Shown: positions 1 through 8,631, counted from the first letter of the stretch. The stretch: 64,000 nucleotides of DNA from Byssovorax sp. (GCA_025362495.1 JANYGI010000133.1:31597-95596), one strand, 5' to 3'. Program-made: numbers and translations. Notes: a model not told the origin generated them from the sequence alone.

Positions 1-1
1 C

Positions 2-2320
2 GAGGCCGAGCGCGCGGTCTTCGATGCGGCGTGCGCCGCGGCCGAGGCGGTGCTGAGCCCGCTCCTCGATGGCGCCGCGAGCGTGAAGGCGCGGCGCGAG
101 GCGCTGACGGGCGAGGCGCAGACGTGGGCCAAGCGCGCCGCGAGCGGCCGTGAGGCGCGGACGCTCACGCTCGATCTGGCCTCGAAAACCGCGAGAATCG
201 CCGCGTTCGACGCCGACCTCGCCGAGCTCGCGCGGCGGCGCGTCGCGCTCGACGAGGCCGCCGCGCAGGCCCTCGCTGCGCGGGAGCCGCTCGCTCTCGC
301 GGTCGCGACACACGAGGCTCACTTCGACGATTTCGAGCTGATCCGCCGCTTCGCCGCCGCGCGCGCGGAGCTCGCGCCCGGCAAGGCGTGCCCGCTCTGC
401 GGGAGCTGCGAGCACCCGCTCGTCAGCGCGCTCGGGGGTGACGACGAGCGGGCGCGGCTCGTCCGCCGCGAAGGCGAGGTGCGGCTCGGGCGCGATGAAG
501 CGCGCAGCGCGCTCGCCGCGCACGATCAGCAGGTGCACGCTCACCGCGCCGATCTCGTCGGCCTCGCGACCTCGCTCGCCGAGAAGACGAAGCAGCGCGC
601 GGAGATCGCGCAGCAGGCCGACGAGATCGCCGCGCGCGCCACGGCTCGCCTCGGCGACGCGCGGCTCCCGGCGGGCGCGAGCGTCGCGCAGATCGACGGG
701 CTGCTCGCCGATCTCGAGGCGCGCGAGGCCTCGGCCGGCGCCGCGCAGAGCGCGCTCGACGACGCGGAAGAAACGCTGCGAAAAGCGGCGGAATCGCGTC
801 GGTCGAAGCTCGACGACGTCCACCGGATCCAGGCCGAGCTCGGCCCGCTCGACGCCCGCATCGAGTCGTGGACGACGGCGGCCGCGGACCAGGCGCAGAT
901 CGCGACGGCGCTCGACGCGCGGATCCTCGCGGAGATCGCCGCGCTCCGCGCCGACCTCGCGGCCTGCGAAATCGCCGTGCGCGAGCCGGGCGGCGCGCCG
1001 GAGATCGACGCGGCGATTCACGAGGCCAGGGCGCTCACGCAGGCTGCGCAGGCCGCGCGCGAGGAGCGTCGAGTCGCCGAGGCCGCCGAGCTGCGCGCGC
1101 GCGGCGAGCGAGATCTCGTCGCGGGTCAACACGAGCAGGCGACGGCGCGTCTCGCCGAGCGCGCGCAGGCCGTGACGGAGCGGCGCACGCAGGCCATCGA
1201 GGCCGAGCGCGCGATGAAGGCTTGCCTCGACGGCGCGGATCCCGACGCGCTCGAGCGATCGCTGAAGAGCGAGGCCGACGCGGCGCAGCGCGCCCTCGGC
1301 GACGCGATCCAGCGCGCCACGAGCGGCCGCGAAGAGCTCACGCGGATCACCACGCGACGCGAAGAAGCCGAGGCGCAGCACGCGGCGTCGCAGGCGCGCG
1401 AAGCGAGCGCGCGCGCGGCGCTGTCGCATCACCTCGCAGCGCTGGGCCTGCCCGACGCCGCGGCGCTCGGCGAGCGGCTCCTCTCCGACGAGGCGCGCCA
1501 GCGTCTGGTCGACGAGACCTCGCGGGTGCGCGAGGCGCTGGTGGTCGCGACGGCGACGCGTGAAGGCGCCGAGGCGCGGCTCGCCGTCGTCGTGGCGGCG
1601 CGCCCCGTCGACGCGGACCCGGACGAGAGCACGGCCGCCGAGGTCGGGGCGCGCCGCAAGTCCCTCGAATCACGCCGCGGCGAGCTCCACCAGCAGGTCG
1701 GTCGCTGCCAGGAGCAGCTGGAAGATCACCGCCGCAAGACCCGGGATCTCGCCCGGCTGCTCGAGCAGATCGATCGCGCGCGGCGCAACCACGACATCTG
1801 GCAGAGCCTCCACAACCTCATCGGCAAGAACAACGGCGACGAGTTCAAGCTCTTCGCCCAGATCCTCAATTTTCAGGAGCTGATCGACAAGGCCAACGTC
1901 CGCCTCAAGTGGCTCGCTCCGCGCTACTCGCTCACGATAGCCACCGACGACAAGGGCAATCCACGCCTCTCGTTCGCGGTGCGCGACGCGCATTTCGCCG
2001 GCGCCGAGCGGCCGCCGACCACGCTCTCCGGCGGCGAGACGTTCCTGGTCTCCCTGGCCCTGGCGCTGGCCCTGGCAGACTACCGCGCCGTGGAGATGCC
2101 GATCGAGACTCTGCTCCTCGACGAGGGCTTCGGGACGCTCGACACCGACACGCTCAACACGGCCATGGACGCCCTCGAGCGCCTCCAGGCGCGCGGCACG
2201 CAGATTGGCATCATCAGCCACCTGGGCGGCCTGAGAGAGCGAATCGAGGCGCGGATCGTCGTCGGCAAGGTGGGCAACGGCCGCTCGGAGATCCGCTTCG
2301 AGCTCGGCGTCGACGTTTGA
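2..2320 (+). CDS. sbcC: Exonuclease subunit SbcC (Rad50-like), 5' end outside the window
   Basis: Large coiled-coil ATPase of the SbcCD nuclease, which processes hairpins and double-strand ends. The reading frame is open from base 2, so the N-terminal Walker A lobe lies upstream of the window. Seen: a CxxC zinc hook (CPLCG, first Cys codon at 389-391), long Ala/Glu/Arg-rich coiled-coil arms, and near the C-terminus the ABC signature LSGGE and a Walker B segment LLLDEGFGTLD. The order hook, coil, signature, Walker B is that of the C-terminal two thirds of SbcC. Partner sbcD is presumably upstream. It converges with the algH-like gene. Confidence 0.95.
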   Translation, partial: EAERAVFDAACAAAEAVLSPLLDGAASVKARREALTGEAQTWAKRAASGREARTLTLDLASKTARIAAFDADLAELARRRVALDEAAAQALAAREPLALAVATHEAHFDDFELIRRFAAARAELAPGKACPLCGSCEHPLVSALGGDDERARLVRREGEVRLGRDEARSALAAHDQQVHAHRADLVGLATSLAEKTKQRAEIAQQADEIAARATARLGDARLPAGASVAQIDGLLADLEAREASAGAAQSALDDAEETLRKAAESRRSKLDDVHRIQAELGPLDARIESWTTAAADQAQIATALDARILAEIAALRADLAACEIAVREPGGAPEIDAAIHEARALTQAAQAAREERRVAEAAELRARGERDLVAGQHEQATARLAERAQAVTERRTQAIEAERAMKACLDGADPDALERSLKSEADAAQRALGDAIQRATSGREELTRITTRREEAEAQHAASQAREASARAALSHHLAALGLPDAAALGERLLSDEARQRLVDETSRVREALVVATATREGAEARLAVVVAARPVDADPDESTAAEVGARRKSLESRRGELHQQVGRCQEQLEDHRRKTRDLARLLEQIDRARRNHDIWQSLHNLIGKNNGDEFKLFAQILNFQELIDKANVRLKWLAPRYSLTIATDDKGNPRLSFAVRDAHFAGAERPPTTLSGGETFLVSLALALALADYRAVEMPIETLLLDEGFGTLDTDTLNTAMDALERLQARGTQIGIISHLGGLRERIEARIVVGKVGNGRSEIRFELGVDV

Positions 2321-2357
2321 TCCCGGCGTCGACGCTGGCTCCCGGCGTTGACGGAGC

Positions 2358-2960
2358 TCAGCAGTCGCCGCCGCGGCGCATGGTCATCATCGACGCGGGG
2401 CGGATCCCGAGGATGGCATAGGCCTTTTCCCACCGATCCTCGGCTGCCACGTCGAACAGCACGCCTTCGTCGAGCGGGACGGGGAGCCACGCGCCCGCGG
2501 CGATCTCCCCCTCGAGCTGCCCCGGCCCCCAGCCGCTGTAGCCGAGGAGCACCGTGCGTCGCCGGGGATCGATCTCGCCTGGCCTTCGCGCCTCGGTGTC
2601 GCGCGCGAGGGCGTCGAACGCGCTCCGCGACGAGGTGACGCGGACGCGGTCGCCCACGGCGATGACGCCGTTGTCCTCGGGCGCCATCGTCGGATCCAGG
2701 CAGAGGATCCACCCCGAGCTCGGCTGCACGGGGCCGCCGACGTAGACGGCCGACGCGCTGGTCGAGCCCTCGTCGCCGTAGCCCGCGAGCTTGAGCAGCT
2801 CGCCGAGCTTCATCGAGGCTTCGCGGTTGACGACGAAGCCGAGGGCCCCGCCGTCACTGTGGAGCGCCAGCAGCACCACCGTGCGATCGAAGTTCGGATC
2901 GCCGAGCGGCGGTGATGCGATGAGGAAACCTGGCGCGAGCGTGCCGAGCGATTTCGCCAT
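2358..2960 (-). CDS. algH: YqgE/AlgH family protein
   Basis: 200-residue member of the conserved proteobacterial YqgE/AlgH (UPF0301) family, whose biochemical role is unsettled. Seen: the N-terminal family block LAPGFLIASPPLGDPNFDRT followed by VVLL, then GFVVNR, GGPVQP and the GYSGWGPGQLE block. The ATG at 2960 is chosen because the family begins with a short lead-in to the G-F-L-I-A motif; the longer frame to 3029 adds an unrelated Arg/Ala-rich stretch. It lies divergent from the RibD-like gene, with about 90 bases between the starts. Confidence 0.93.
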   Translation of the reverse strand: MAKSLGTLAPGFLIASPPLGDPNFDRTVVLLALHSDGGALGFVVNREASMKLGELLKLAGYGDEGSTSASAVYVGGPVQPSSGWILCLDPTMAPEDNGVIAVGDRVRVTSSRSAFDALARDTEARRPGEIDPRRRTVLLGYSGWGPGQLEGEIAAGAWLPVPLDEGVLFDVAAEDRWEKAYAILGIRPASMMTMRRGGDC

Positions 2961-3049
2961 GCCCGGAGCATATCCGGCCGGACCCGCCGATCGCGAACGA
3001 TCCGCGCCCGAGGTCGCACGCCGTTGCAACGCGGGCTACCCTCGCCGCC

Positions 3050-3748
3050 ATGATTGCCGAGCCGCGTGATTCCCTGCCGGCGGCGCCGCTGCGCCCGCAC
3101 GTCACGCTCCATTTCGCGCAGACGCTCGACGGGAGGATCGCCACGCGCACGGGCTCGTCGCGCTGGATCAGCGGGCCGCCGGCCACGCGCTTCGCGCACG
3201 AGCTCCGGGCCGAAGCCGACGCGGTGATCATCGGCTCCGGCACCGCGATCGCCGACGATCCGCTGCTCACCGTGCGCCTCGTCGAGGGTCGGCAGCCCCT
3301 CCGGGTCGTCCTCGACGCGCGCGCGCGCCTGCCTCGAAGCTCGAAGCTCCTCGCCGACGCCAGCACCGCGACGATTCACGTGACGTGCTCGCCGGCTCGT
3401 GATGGCGAGGCGGCGCACGTCGAGGCCTGGCGCCTGCCTCCCGGTGCCGGCGGCGTCGGCGTCGATCTCGACGCCCTGCTCCAACGCCTCGCCGCGCGCG
3501 GTGTGAGCCGCGTCCTCGTCGAGGGCGGTAATCGCGTGATCACCGCTTTTTTGCGGCGCGAGCTCGTCGATCGGATCGTCGTCACGGTCGCGCCGATGAT
3601 CCTCGGCGCGGGCATCGACGCGGTCGGCGATCTCGGGATCGAGCGCCTCGATCATGCGCTTCGCTTCACCCCGGTGCGCGTCTTCTCGCTCGGCGACGAC
3701 GTGCTGATCGAGCTCGCGCGCCGGCGCTCCACCGAGGCGTCGGCGTGA
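3050..3748 (+). CDS. RibD C-terminal-type pyrimidine/pterin reductase
   Basis: 232-residue stand-alone reductase of the RibD C-terminal/dihydrofolate-reductase-like fold, which binds NADPH and reduces a ribosylamino-pyrimidine or pterin-like compound. Seen: TLDGRIAT near residue 25, SRWISG, the RAEADAVIIGSGT block, DDPLLTVR and VEGGNRVITAFL, all in family order. The deaminase half of RibD is absent, so this is not the ordinary bifunctional riboflavin enzyme. Its stop overlaps the GTG start of the next gene (GTGA), so the two are translationally coupled. Together with the pterin-synthase-fold gene downstream, a role in a modified pterin pathway is likely; the substrate is an inference. Confidence 0.85.
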   Translation: MIAEPRDSLPAAPLRPHVTLHFAQTLDGRIATRTGSSRWISGPPATRFAHELRAEADAVIIGSGTAIADDPLLTVRLVEGRQPLRVVLDARARLPRSSKLLADASTATIHVTCSPARDGEAAHVEAWRLPPGAGGVGVDLDALLQRLAARGVSRVLVEGGNRVITAFLRRELVDRIVVTVAPMILGAGIDAVGDLGIERLDHALRFTPVRVFSLGDDVLIELARRRSTEASA

Positions 3749-4761
3749 GCGCGGCGCGCGCCGTCTGGTTCGAATCCCCGGGGATCGCAGCGATTCGCGT
3801 GGAGCCGCTGCGCGCGCCCTCCGCGGGCGAGGTCGTCGTCGCGGCGGTCTGCTCCGGCATCAGCGCGGGCACCGAGCGGCTGGTGCTCACGGGCAACGTG
3901 CCCCCCGAGGCGCGCGCGATCATGGCCCTGCCGGCGATGCGCGGCGGCTTCGATCTCCCGGTGAGCTACGGCTACGCGCTGGTCGGTCGCATCGAGGAGG
4001 TCGGGCCCGGCGTCGGCGCGAACCGCGTCGGCGAGCGCGTGCTCCTCCTCCATCCGCATCACGATCGCGTCGTCACGTCGATCGAGGCGATCCGCCCTCT
4101 CCCCGAGGGCCCGCCGAGCGAGCGCCTCGTGCTCTTGCCCAGCCTCGAGACGGCGATCAACGTCGTGTGGGACGCCGGCGTGGCGCTCGGCGATCGCGTG
4201 CTGGTGACGGGGCTCGGCGTCATCGGTCTGCTCGTCGTTCACCTCGCGGCGCGCGCCGGGGCCGCGGCGATCGTGGCTGTCGATCTCGATCCCGAGCGTC
4301 GCGCGCTGGCGATCGCGCTCGGCGCCACCGAGGCCCTGTCCGAGCCCGAGGCTGCGGCCGTCGCGGCGTGCGACGTCTCGATCGAAGCGTCGGGATCGCC
4401 GGCGGCGCTCGCGGCGCTGATCGAGCATGCGGGCCTGGAAACGAGCGTGATCGTCGCGTCCTGGTACGGGAGCGCCCTCGCGGCGTTGCCCCTCGGAGGC
4501 CGCTTTCACCCGCACCGTGTCACGCTCCGCTCGAGCCAGGTCGGCCGCCTCGATCCGCGCCGCAGCGCGCGCTGGACCTTCGCGCGCCGCTGGGCCCTCG
4601 CCGGGGAGCTCTGCCGCGACGGCGATCTCGATCGATTGATCGCGCCCTCGGTGCCGCTCGCCGACGCTCCCGCCGTGTATGCCGAGCTTGCCCGCGGCGT
4701 GCGCTGGTCGCCGCCGCAGCGGGTGTTCGACATGATCCGCCGCGCCCCGGAGCCGGTATAG
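3745..4761 (+). CDS. MDR-family (alcohol dehydrogenase-like) oxidoreductase lacking zinc ligands
   Basis: 338-residue medium-chain dehydrogenase/reductase with a GroES-like N-terminal part and a Rossmann domain (GLGVIGLLVVHLAARAG near residues 155-170, then acidic VDLDPE). Where zinc enzymes carry GICGTD and GHE, this protein has SGISAGTERL and YGYALVG, so the catalytic Cys and His ligands are missing; the four-Cys structural zinc lobe is absent too. This pattern resembles BchC-type dehydrogenases. It starts at GTG 3745 inside the previous stop and lies 8 nt before the pterin-synthase-fold gene. From memory, relatives sit beside a pterin-synthase homolog and a GT4 enzyme in other proteobacteria. 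Confidence 0.85.
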   Translation: MSAARAVWFESPGIAAIRVEPLRAPSAGEVVVAAVCSGISAGTERLVLTGNVPPEARAIMALPAMRGGFDLPVSYGYALVGRIEEVGPGVGANRVGERVLLLHPHHDRVVTSIEAIRPLPEGPPSERLVLLPSLETAINVVWDAGVALGDRVLVTGLGVIGLLVVHLAARAGAAAIVAVDLDPERRALAIALGATEALSEPEAAAVAACDVSIEASGSPAALAALIEHAGLETSVIVASWYGSALAALPLGGRFHPHRVTLRSSQVGRLDPRRSARWTFARRWALAGELCRDGDLDRLIAPSVPLADAPAVYAELARGVRWSPPQRVFDMIRRAPEPV

Positions 4762-4769
4762 TTCTGCGC

Positions 4770-5186
4770 ATGTACTCTGTCGGCGTCCGCGATCACATCA
4801 TGGTGGCCCACAGCCTCGCCGGAGAAGTCTTCGGCCCGGCGCAGCGTCTCCACGGAGCGACGTACACCGTGAGCGTGGAGATCGAGCGCGAAGAGCTGGG
4901 CCCCGACGGCATCCTCTGCGACATCGGCATGCTCCGCAGCGAGCTGCGCGCCGTGCTCGATACGCTCGATTTCCAGAACCTCGACGAGCACCCGGCCTTC
5001 CCCGGTCGCCGCTCGACGACGGAGCTCATCGCGCGCCACATCCACCGCGAGCTCGGCCCGCGCCTGCCCTTCATCGCGGGCGTGATGCTGACGATCACGC
5101 TCGACGAATCGCCCGCCGCCTGGGCTCGCTACCGCGCCCCCGTCGGCCCGACGATCGCGCTGCCGACGCCGATGACGCGCCTCTGA
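4770..5186 (+). CDS. 6-pyruvoyl/6-carboxytetrahydropterin synthase-fold protein with altered active site
   Basis: 138-residue T-fold protein of the PTPS/QueD superfamily. Seen: VRDHIMVAHSL (zinc-ligand-type His14), PAQRLHGATY (His28) and a C-terminal DESPAAWARY segment like the family E-x-P tail. Compared with QueD: the second His of the HGH pair is Ala30, the catalytic Cys four residues before the first HGH His is Ala24, and the Asp-His pair is Asp67-Phe68. The fold and pocket probably remain while the canonical lyase chemistry is unlikely. ATG at 4770 follows 8 nt after the dehydrogenase stop; GTG of the glycosyltransferase follows 3 nt after its own stop. Confidence 0.85.
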   Translation: MYSVGVRDHIMVAHSLAGEVFGPAQRLHGATYTVSVEIEREELGPDGILCDIGMLRSELRAVLDTLDFQNLDEHPAFPGRRSTTELIARHIHRELGPRLPFIAGVMLTITLDESPAAWARYRAPVGPTIALPTPMTRL

Positions 5187-5189
5187 AGC

Positions 5190-6257
5190 GTGCTCCCGCC
5201 GATCACGTTCCTCGTCGACGGTGACCTCGATCAGCCGACGGGCGGCTACCTCTACGATCGGATCGTCATCGAAGGTCTGCGCGAGCGCGGGGCCTCGGTG
5301 CAGATCGAAAACCTCGCGGTGGGCGGGGCGATTTCGACGGTGATTGAGAGCGCCCGCGTCGCGCTCCGCCGCGCGCGCGAGCCGCGCGAGTCGCTGGTGA
5401 TCGTCGACGAGCTCTGCCACCCCCGCGTCGGCCTCGCGTCGCTGATCCACCGCGTTCGCCCGCGCGCGCCGCTCGTCGCGCTCGTGCATCACCTCGCCGC
5501 GAGCGAGCGCTCGGGGCCCGCCGCGCGAGCCCGCCTCGTCGTCGAGCGCCTCCTGCTCGACGCGGCGTCGCTGGTGATCGTCACCAGCGAGACCACGCGC
5601 CGCGCGGTCGCCGCGGCCGGCGTCGATCCCGCGAAGATCCGCGCCGTCCTCCCGGGGCGCGATCGCCTGGGCGAGCGCCTCGCGCCGCCGTCTCCTTCCG
5701 TTGACGGTGTGGTACGTCTGCTCTTCCTCGGCTCGCTCACGCCGCGAAAAGGCGCGGCTTCGCTCGTTCGCGCCATGGAGGCGGTGGGCTCGCGCGCGAC
5801 CCTCACGCTCGTCGGCCCCGCCGATCGCGACCACGCGTACGCGGCCGAGGTGCGCGCCGCGATCGCGCGTTCCCCCGCGCGGGATCGCCTCCACATCACG
5901 GGCGAGCTGCCCGACGCCGGGGTCGCCGCGGCGCTCGCGTCGCACGATCTCCTCGTCTTGCCGAGCCTCCACGAAGGGTTCGGGATCGCCATCGCCGAGG
6001 CGCTGGCGCACGGCCTCGGCGTGATCTCCACCACGGCCGGGGCGATCCCCGAGGTCGTGCGCGACGGCCGCGAAGCCATCCTCGTTCCACCCGGCGACGA
6101 GCGCGCCCTCGCCGCGGCGCTCGTCCGGGTCGTCGGCGATCCGGCCCTGCGCGCCGCGATGGCGTCCGCGGCGGTCGACCGAGCCCGCGCGCTCCCGCGA
6201 TGGAAAGACACGCAGCAAGCCTTCGCCGACGCGTTACGATCGGTCGCGAAACGATGA
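5190..6257 (+). CDS. GT4-family glycosyltransferase
   Basis: 355-residue GT-B-fold retaining glycosyltransferase of the GT4 type. Seen: an N-terminal DQPTGGYLYDR segment (acceptor side), the mid-protein LFLGSLTPRKGAASLVRAM block, and the donor-site pattern SLHEGFGIAIAEALAHG with the spaced Glu pair near residues 262-270, then GAIPEVV. Start is GTG 5190, directly after the pterin-synthase-fold gene; its TGA overlaps the ATG of the hydrolase (ATGA). Immediate coupling suggests it transfers a sugar to the product of this cluster, perhaps a pterin-like molecule; this is inference. Confidence 0.85.
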   Translation: MLPPITFLVDGDLDQPTGGYLYDRIVIEGLRERGASVQIENLAVGGAISTVIESARVALRRAREPRESLVIVDELCHPRVGLASLIHRVRPRAPLVALVHHLAASERSGPAARARLVVERLLLDAASLVIVTSETTRRAVAAAGVDPAKIRAVLPGRDRLGERLAPPSPSVDGVVRLLFLGSLTPRKGAASLVRAMEAVGSRATLTLVGPADRDHAYAAEVRAAIARSPARDRLHITGELPDAGVAAALASHDLLVLPSLHEGFGIAIAEALAHGLGVISTTAGAIPEVVRDGREAILVPPGDERALAAALVRVVGDPALRAAMASAAVDRARALPRWKDTQQAFADALRSVAKR

Positions 6258-7654
6258 GCGACACCCCCCTCTGCGAAGGCACGTTGATCACCTACAAGTC
6301 CGGCGTCGCCATCGGGCGCGAGCGCTACCGCGACGACGGCGCCTCGCTGGTGAGCGAGATCCACCTCGGGCCGTCGTCGATCACCGTGACGCTCACCCGC
6401 GAGCCTCTGCGCGTGCGCGTCGACGCCGCCGGCAATAGCGTCGAGCGCGACGTGCCCGCCGGCGCGATCGTCCTCGAAAATGGCTCCTGGCAAGCGTATT
6501 CGATCGCTGCTGCCCGGTTCGCCGACACCGCCTCGCCGGCCTCTGTCGACGTGCTGATCCCCTCGGTCGGCGTGACCGCGAACGGCACGATCGCCGTGCG
6601 CCCGAGCGAGGCCGGTGGCCGTCGCGTCGAGGTGGTGATCCATGGCCTCCAGATCGAGGTCGAGATCGACGCGGCCGGCGATGTCGTCTCCGCGCGCGTC
6701 CCCGCGCAGGGCCTCGAGGTGCGTCGCGAAGGTGCTCCCGCGCCCGCGCCCGATGCGCCGCGATCGCCGCCGCCGGGCGTGATCGAAGAGGCCTTCGAGG
6801 AGACGCGCGAGGGCGTCGCGCTCCGCGGCGAGCTCTGGATCCCGGCCGGCGAGATCGAGAAGATCCCCGTGGTCCTCGTGATCGCCGGATCCGGCCCCAC
6901 CGATCGCGACGGCAACAGCTCGCTCGGTCTTCGCACCGACGCGTACCGCCTCGTCGCGGCGGCGCTCGCGGCGCGCGGGATCGCCTCGCTCCGCTACGAC
7001 AAGCGCGGCGTCGGGAAGAGCGGCGCCGGGTTCGATCCCGCGACGACGGTCATCGACGATTTCGCGGCCGATGCGCGGGCGGTAGCGTTGCGGCTGCGCG
7101 CTGATCCTCGCTTCTCCACGCTCGCGGTCCTCGGCCACTCGGAGGGCGGGCTCCTCGCGCTGATGATCGCCGAGCACGCCGCGCCCGACGTGCTGCTCCT
7201 CGTCGCGACGCCGGGGCGGCCGCTCGGCGTCGTCCTCCGCGAGCAGCTCGCGCAGCGGCTCGATCCGCGCGCGATGGTCGACGTCGATCGCCTCCTCGAC
7301 GCCGTGCGCCGCGGCGCCTCGCCGGATCCCGTCCCCGCGCCGCTCGCGCCCCTCTTCGCGCCCGCGGTGCGCGCCTTCCTGCGCAGCGCGCTCGACCTCG
7401 ATCCGCTCCCGCTCCTCCGCGCCGCGAAGGCCCGCGTCGCCATCGTGCAGGGCGCGTTCGACGTCCAGGTCACGCCGCTCGACGCGCGCCTGCTCGCCTC
7501 GGCGCGCCCCGACGCGACCCTGACGATCCTCCCGACGATGAACCACGTGCTCAAGGCCGAGGCGTCGGCGGCGATGCCGCAGCCGAGCTACGCGGACCCG
7601 TCACGCCCGCTCGCGCCCGGCCTCGGCGACATCCTCGCCGCGGCGCTGCGGTAG
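6254..7654 (+). CDS. Alpha/beta-hydrolase with N-terminal beta-rich domain
   Basis: 466-residue protein. The first ~175 residues are beta-rich and unassigned, followed by a Pro/Ala linker, then a serine-hydrolase domain: VVLVIAGSGPTDRDG (oxyanion region), YDKRGVGKS, the nucleophile elbow GHSEGG, and a late NHVLK His. This layout matches secreted or cytosolic dipeptidyl-peptidase/dienelactone-like hydrolases, but no signal peptide is seen. ATG 6254 overlaps the preceding stop by 4 nt, which fixes the start. It may release or modify the cluster product, or merely be co-transcribed. Confidence 0.82.
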   Translation: MSDTPLCEGTLITYKSGVAIGRERYRDDGASLVSEIHLGPSSITVTLTREPLRVRVDAAGNSVERDVPAGAIVLENGSWQAYSIAAARFADTASPASVDVLIPSVGVTANGTIAVRPSEAGGRRVEVVIHGLQIEVEIDAAGDVVSARVPAQGLEVRREGAPAPAPDAPRSPPPGVIEEAFEETREGVALRGELWIPAGEIEKIPVVLVIAGSGPTDRDGNSSLGLRTDAYRLVAAALAARGIASLRYDKRGVGKSGAGFDPATTVIDDFAADARAVALRLRADPRFSTLAVLGHSEGGLLALMIAEHAAPDVLLLVATPGRPLGVVLREQLAQRLDPRAMVDVDRLLDAVRRGASPDPVPAPLAPLFAPAVRAFLRSALDLDPLPLLRAAKARVAIVQGAFDVQVTPLDARLLASARPDATLTILPTMNHVLKAEASAAMPQPSYADPSRPLAPGLGDILAAALR

Positions 7655-7696
7655 CGTCGCGGATTGTGTATCCGGCGCTGACAGCCCGTCGCGGAT
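7655..7696. repeat. Short direct repeat upstream of the OB-like gene
   Basis: CGTCGCGGAT occurs at 7655-7664 and again at 7687-7696, 32 nt apart (about three helical turns). The first is followed by TGTATCC and the second by GGATACG, a roughly inverted pair. It lies in the 154-nt gap before the exported protein gene and could be an operator; no promoter was identified with confidence. Confidence 0.4.
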
Positions 7697-7808
7697 GGAT
7701 ACGTAATCTCCCCGATCCACGGGAAATCCGGCGCAAATCACGCTGGCCCGCCTCGTGCTGAAGCGTCTGCCCGAGCCCGACACAACGGAGCTCACCAGGA
7801 GAACTTCG

Positions 7809-8534
7809 ATGAACCGCAAAGCACTCTGGCTCGCTCTCTCCCTCTCCCTCCCCCTCGGCGCCGCCGTCGCGACGGTGTCTTCGTACGCCATGGCCGACGC
7901 CCCCGCGGCGCAGGCGAGGGCGGCGGCCGTGGCGCCCACGGTCGTCGAGGGCCGGTTCCAGCGCTACCTGGTCTCGCCCCGCGGCGAGACGACCGGCCTG
8001 CTCCTCGACGGCGGCACCGTGGTGCGCGTTCACCCCGACTCGATGACCAAGGGCGCGCCCGAGCTCAAGGCCGGCGACGCCGTGCGCGTCGAGGGCCGGG
8101 TGATGAAGACGCCCACTGGCCAGATCATCGTGCACGCCCTGGTGAAGCGCGGCGCCGACGTCATCGCCGACGGCACCGCGATGAAGGAGCACGTGAAGGG
8201 CGACCACAAGAAGGGTGATCACGCCAAGGGCGAGCACGACCGGGCGAAGCTCGCGCCGCTCACCGCGACCGGGAAGATCGTGGCGATCGTCACGGGTCAC
8301 AAGGGCAAGGTCGCCGGCGTCGTCCTCGACGACGGCACCACGGCGAGCGCCGGCCACAAGTCGGACCTCGGGGCGCTCGGCCTCAAGGTCGGTGATCAGG
8401 TGACGCTGACCGGCAAGGGCGGCGTCTACCCCCGCGGCAAGGGCATGATGATCGAGCAGATCAAGATGCCTTCTGGCGACTCGCGCACCCTGGCCTCGGC
8501 GGCGCCCCACCACCGCGGCCACGCGAAGATCTGA
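7809..8534 (+). CDS. Exported protein with two OB-like segments and a His/Lys-rich linker
   Basis: 241-residue protein with an N-terminal signal peptide (NRKALWLALSLSLPLG, Ala-rich cleavage region). Two similar beta-rich halves follow (residues ~45-115 and ~150-225), each with a G-x-V/L-L-D-x-G-T strand and a LKxGDxVxxxG turn, which recalls the DUF5666/OB-type fold. Between them is a charged linker with repeats of the K-G-D/E-H type, a possible metal-binding stretch. ATG 7809 is chosen for the signal peptide and an AGGAGAA ribosome-binding site just upstream. It converges with the zinc-ribbon gene next to the metal efflux genes; a metal-related periplasmic role is inference. Confidence 0.75.
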   Translation: MNRKALWLALSLSLPLGAAVATVSSYAMADAPAAQARAAAVAPTVVEGRFQRYLVSPRGETTGLLLDGGTVVRVHPDSMTKGAPELKAGDAVRVEGRVMKTPTGQIIVHALVKRGADVIADGTAMKEHVKGDHKKGDHAKGEHDRAKLAPLTATGKIVAIVTGHKGKVAGVVLDDGTTASAGHKSDLGALGLKVGDQVTLTGKGGVYPRGKGMMIEQIKMPSGDSRTLASAAPHHRGHAKI

Positions 8535-8631
8535 AGCGGCCTATCGCGCCAGTATCGTCGAGAAAACAAGGCCGAGGCGCTCACGGAGGTCGTCCCCCTC
8601 CCGGGCGCATCGGTCGCTATTTCACCCCGGC

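Noticed and set aside
438..1175. Long open frames inside sbcC and other GC-rich genes in extra frames, for example a 245-residue frame
   Set aside because: They are Arg/Ser/Ala-rich with no recognisable motif and lie wholly inside the strongly supported gene; such shadows are expected at this GC.
7655..7808. A riboswitch before the exported OB-like gene
   Set aside because: No known conserved riboswitch core could be recognised; only a direct repeat is visible.
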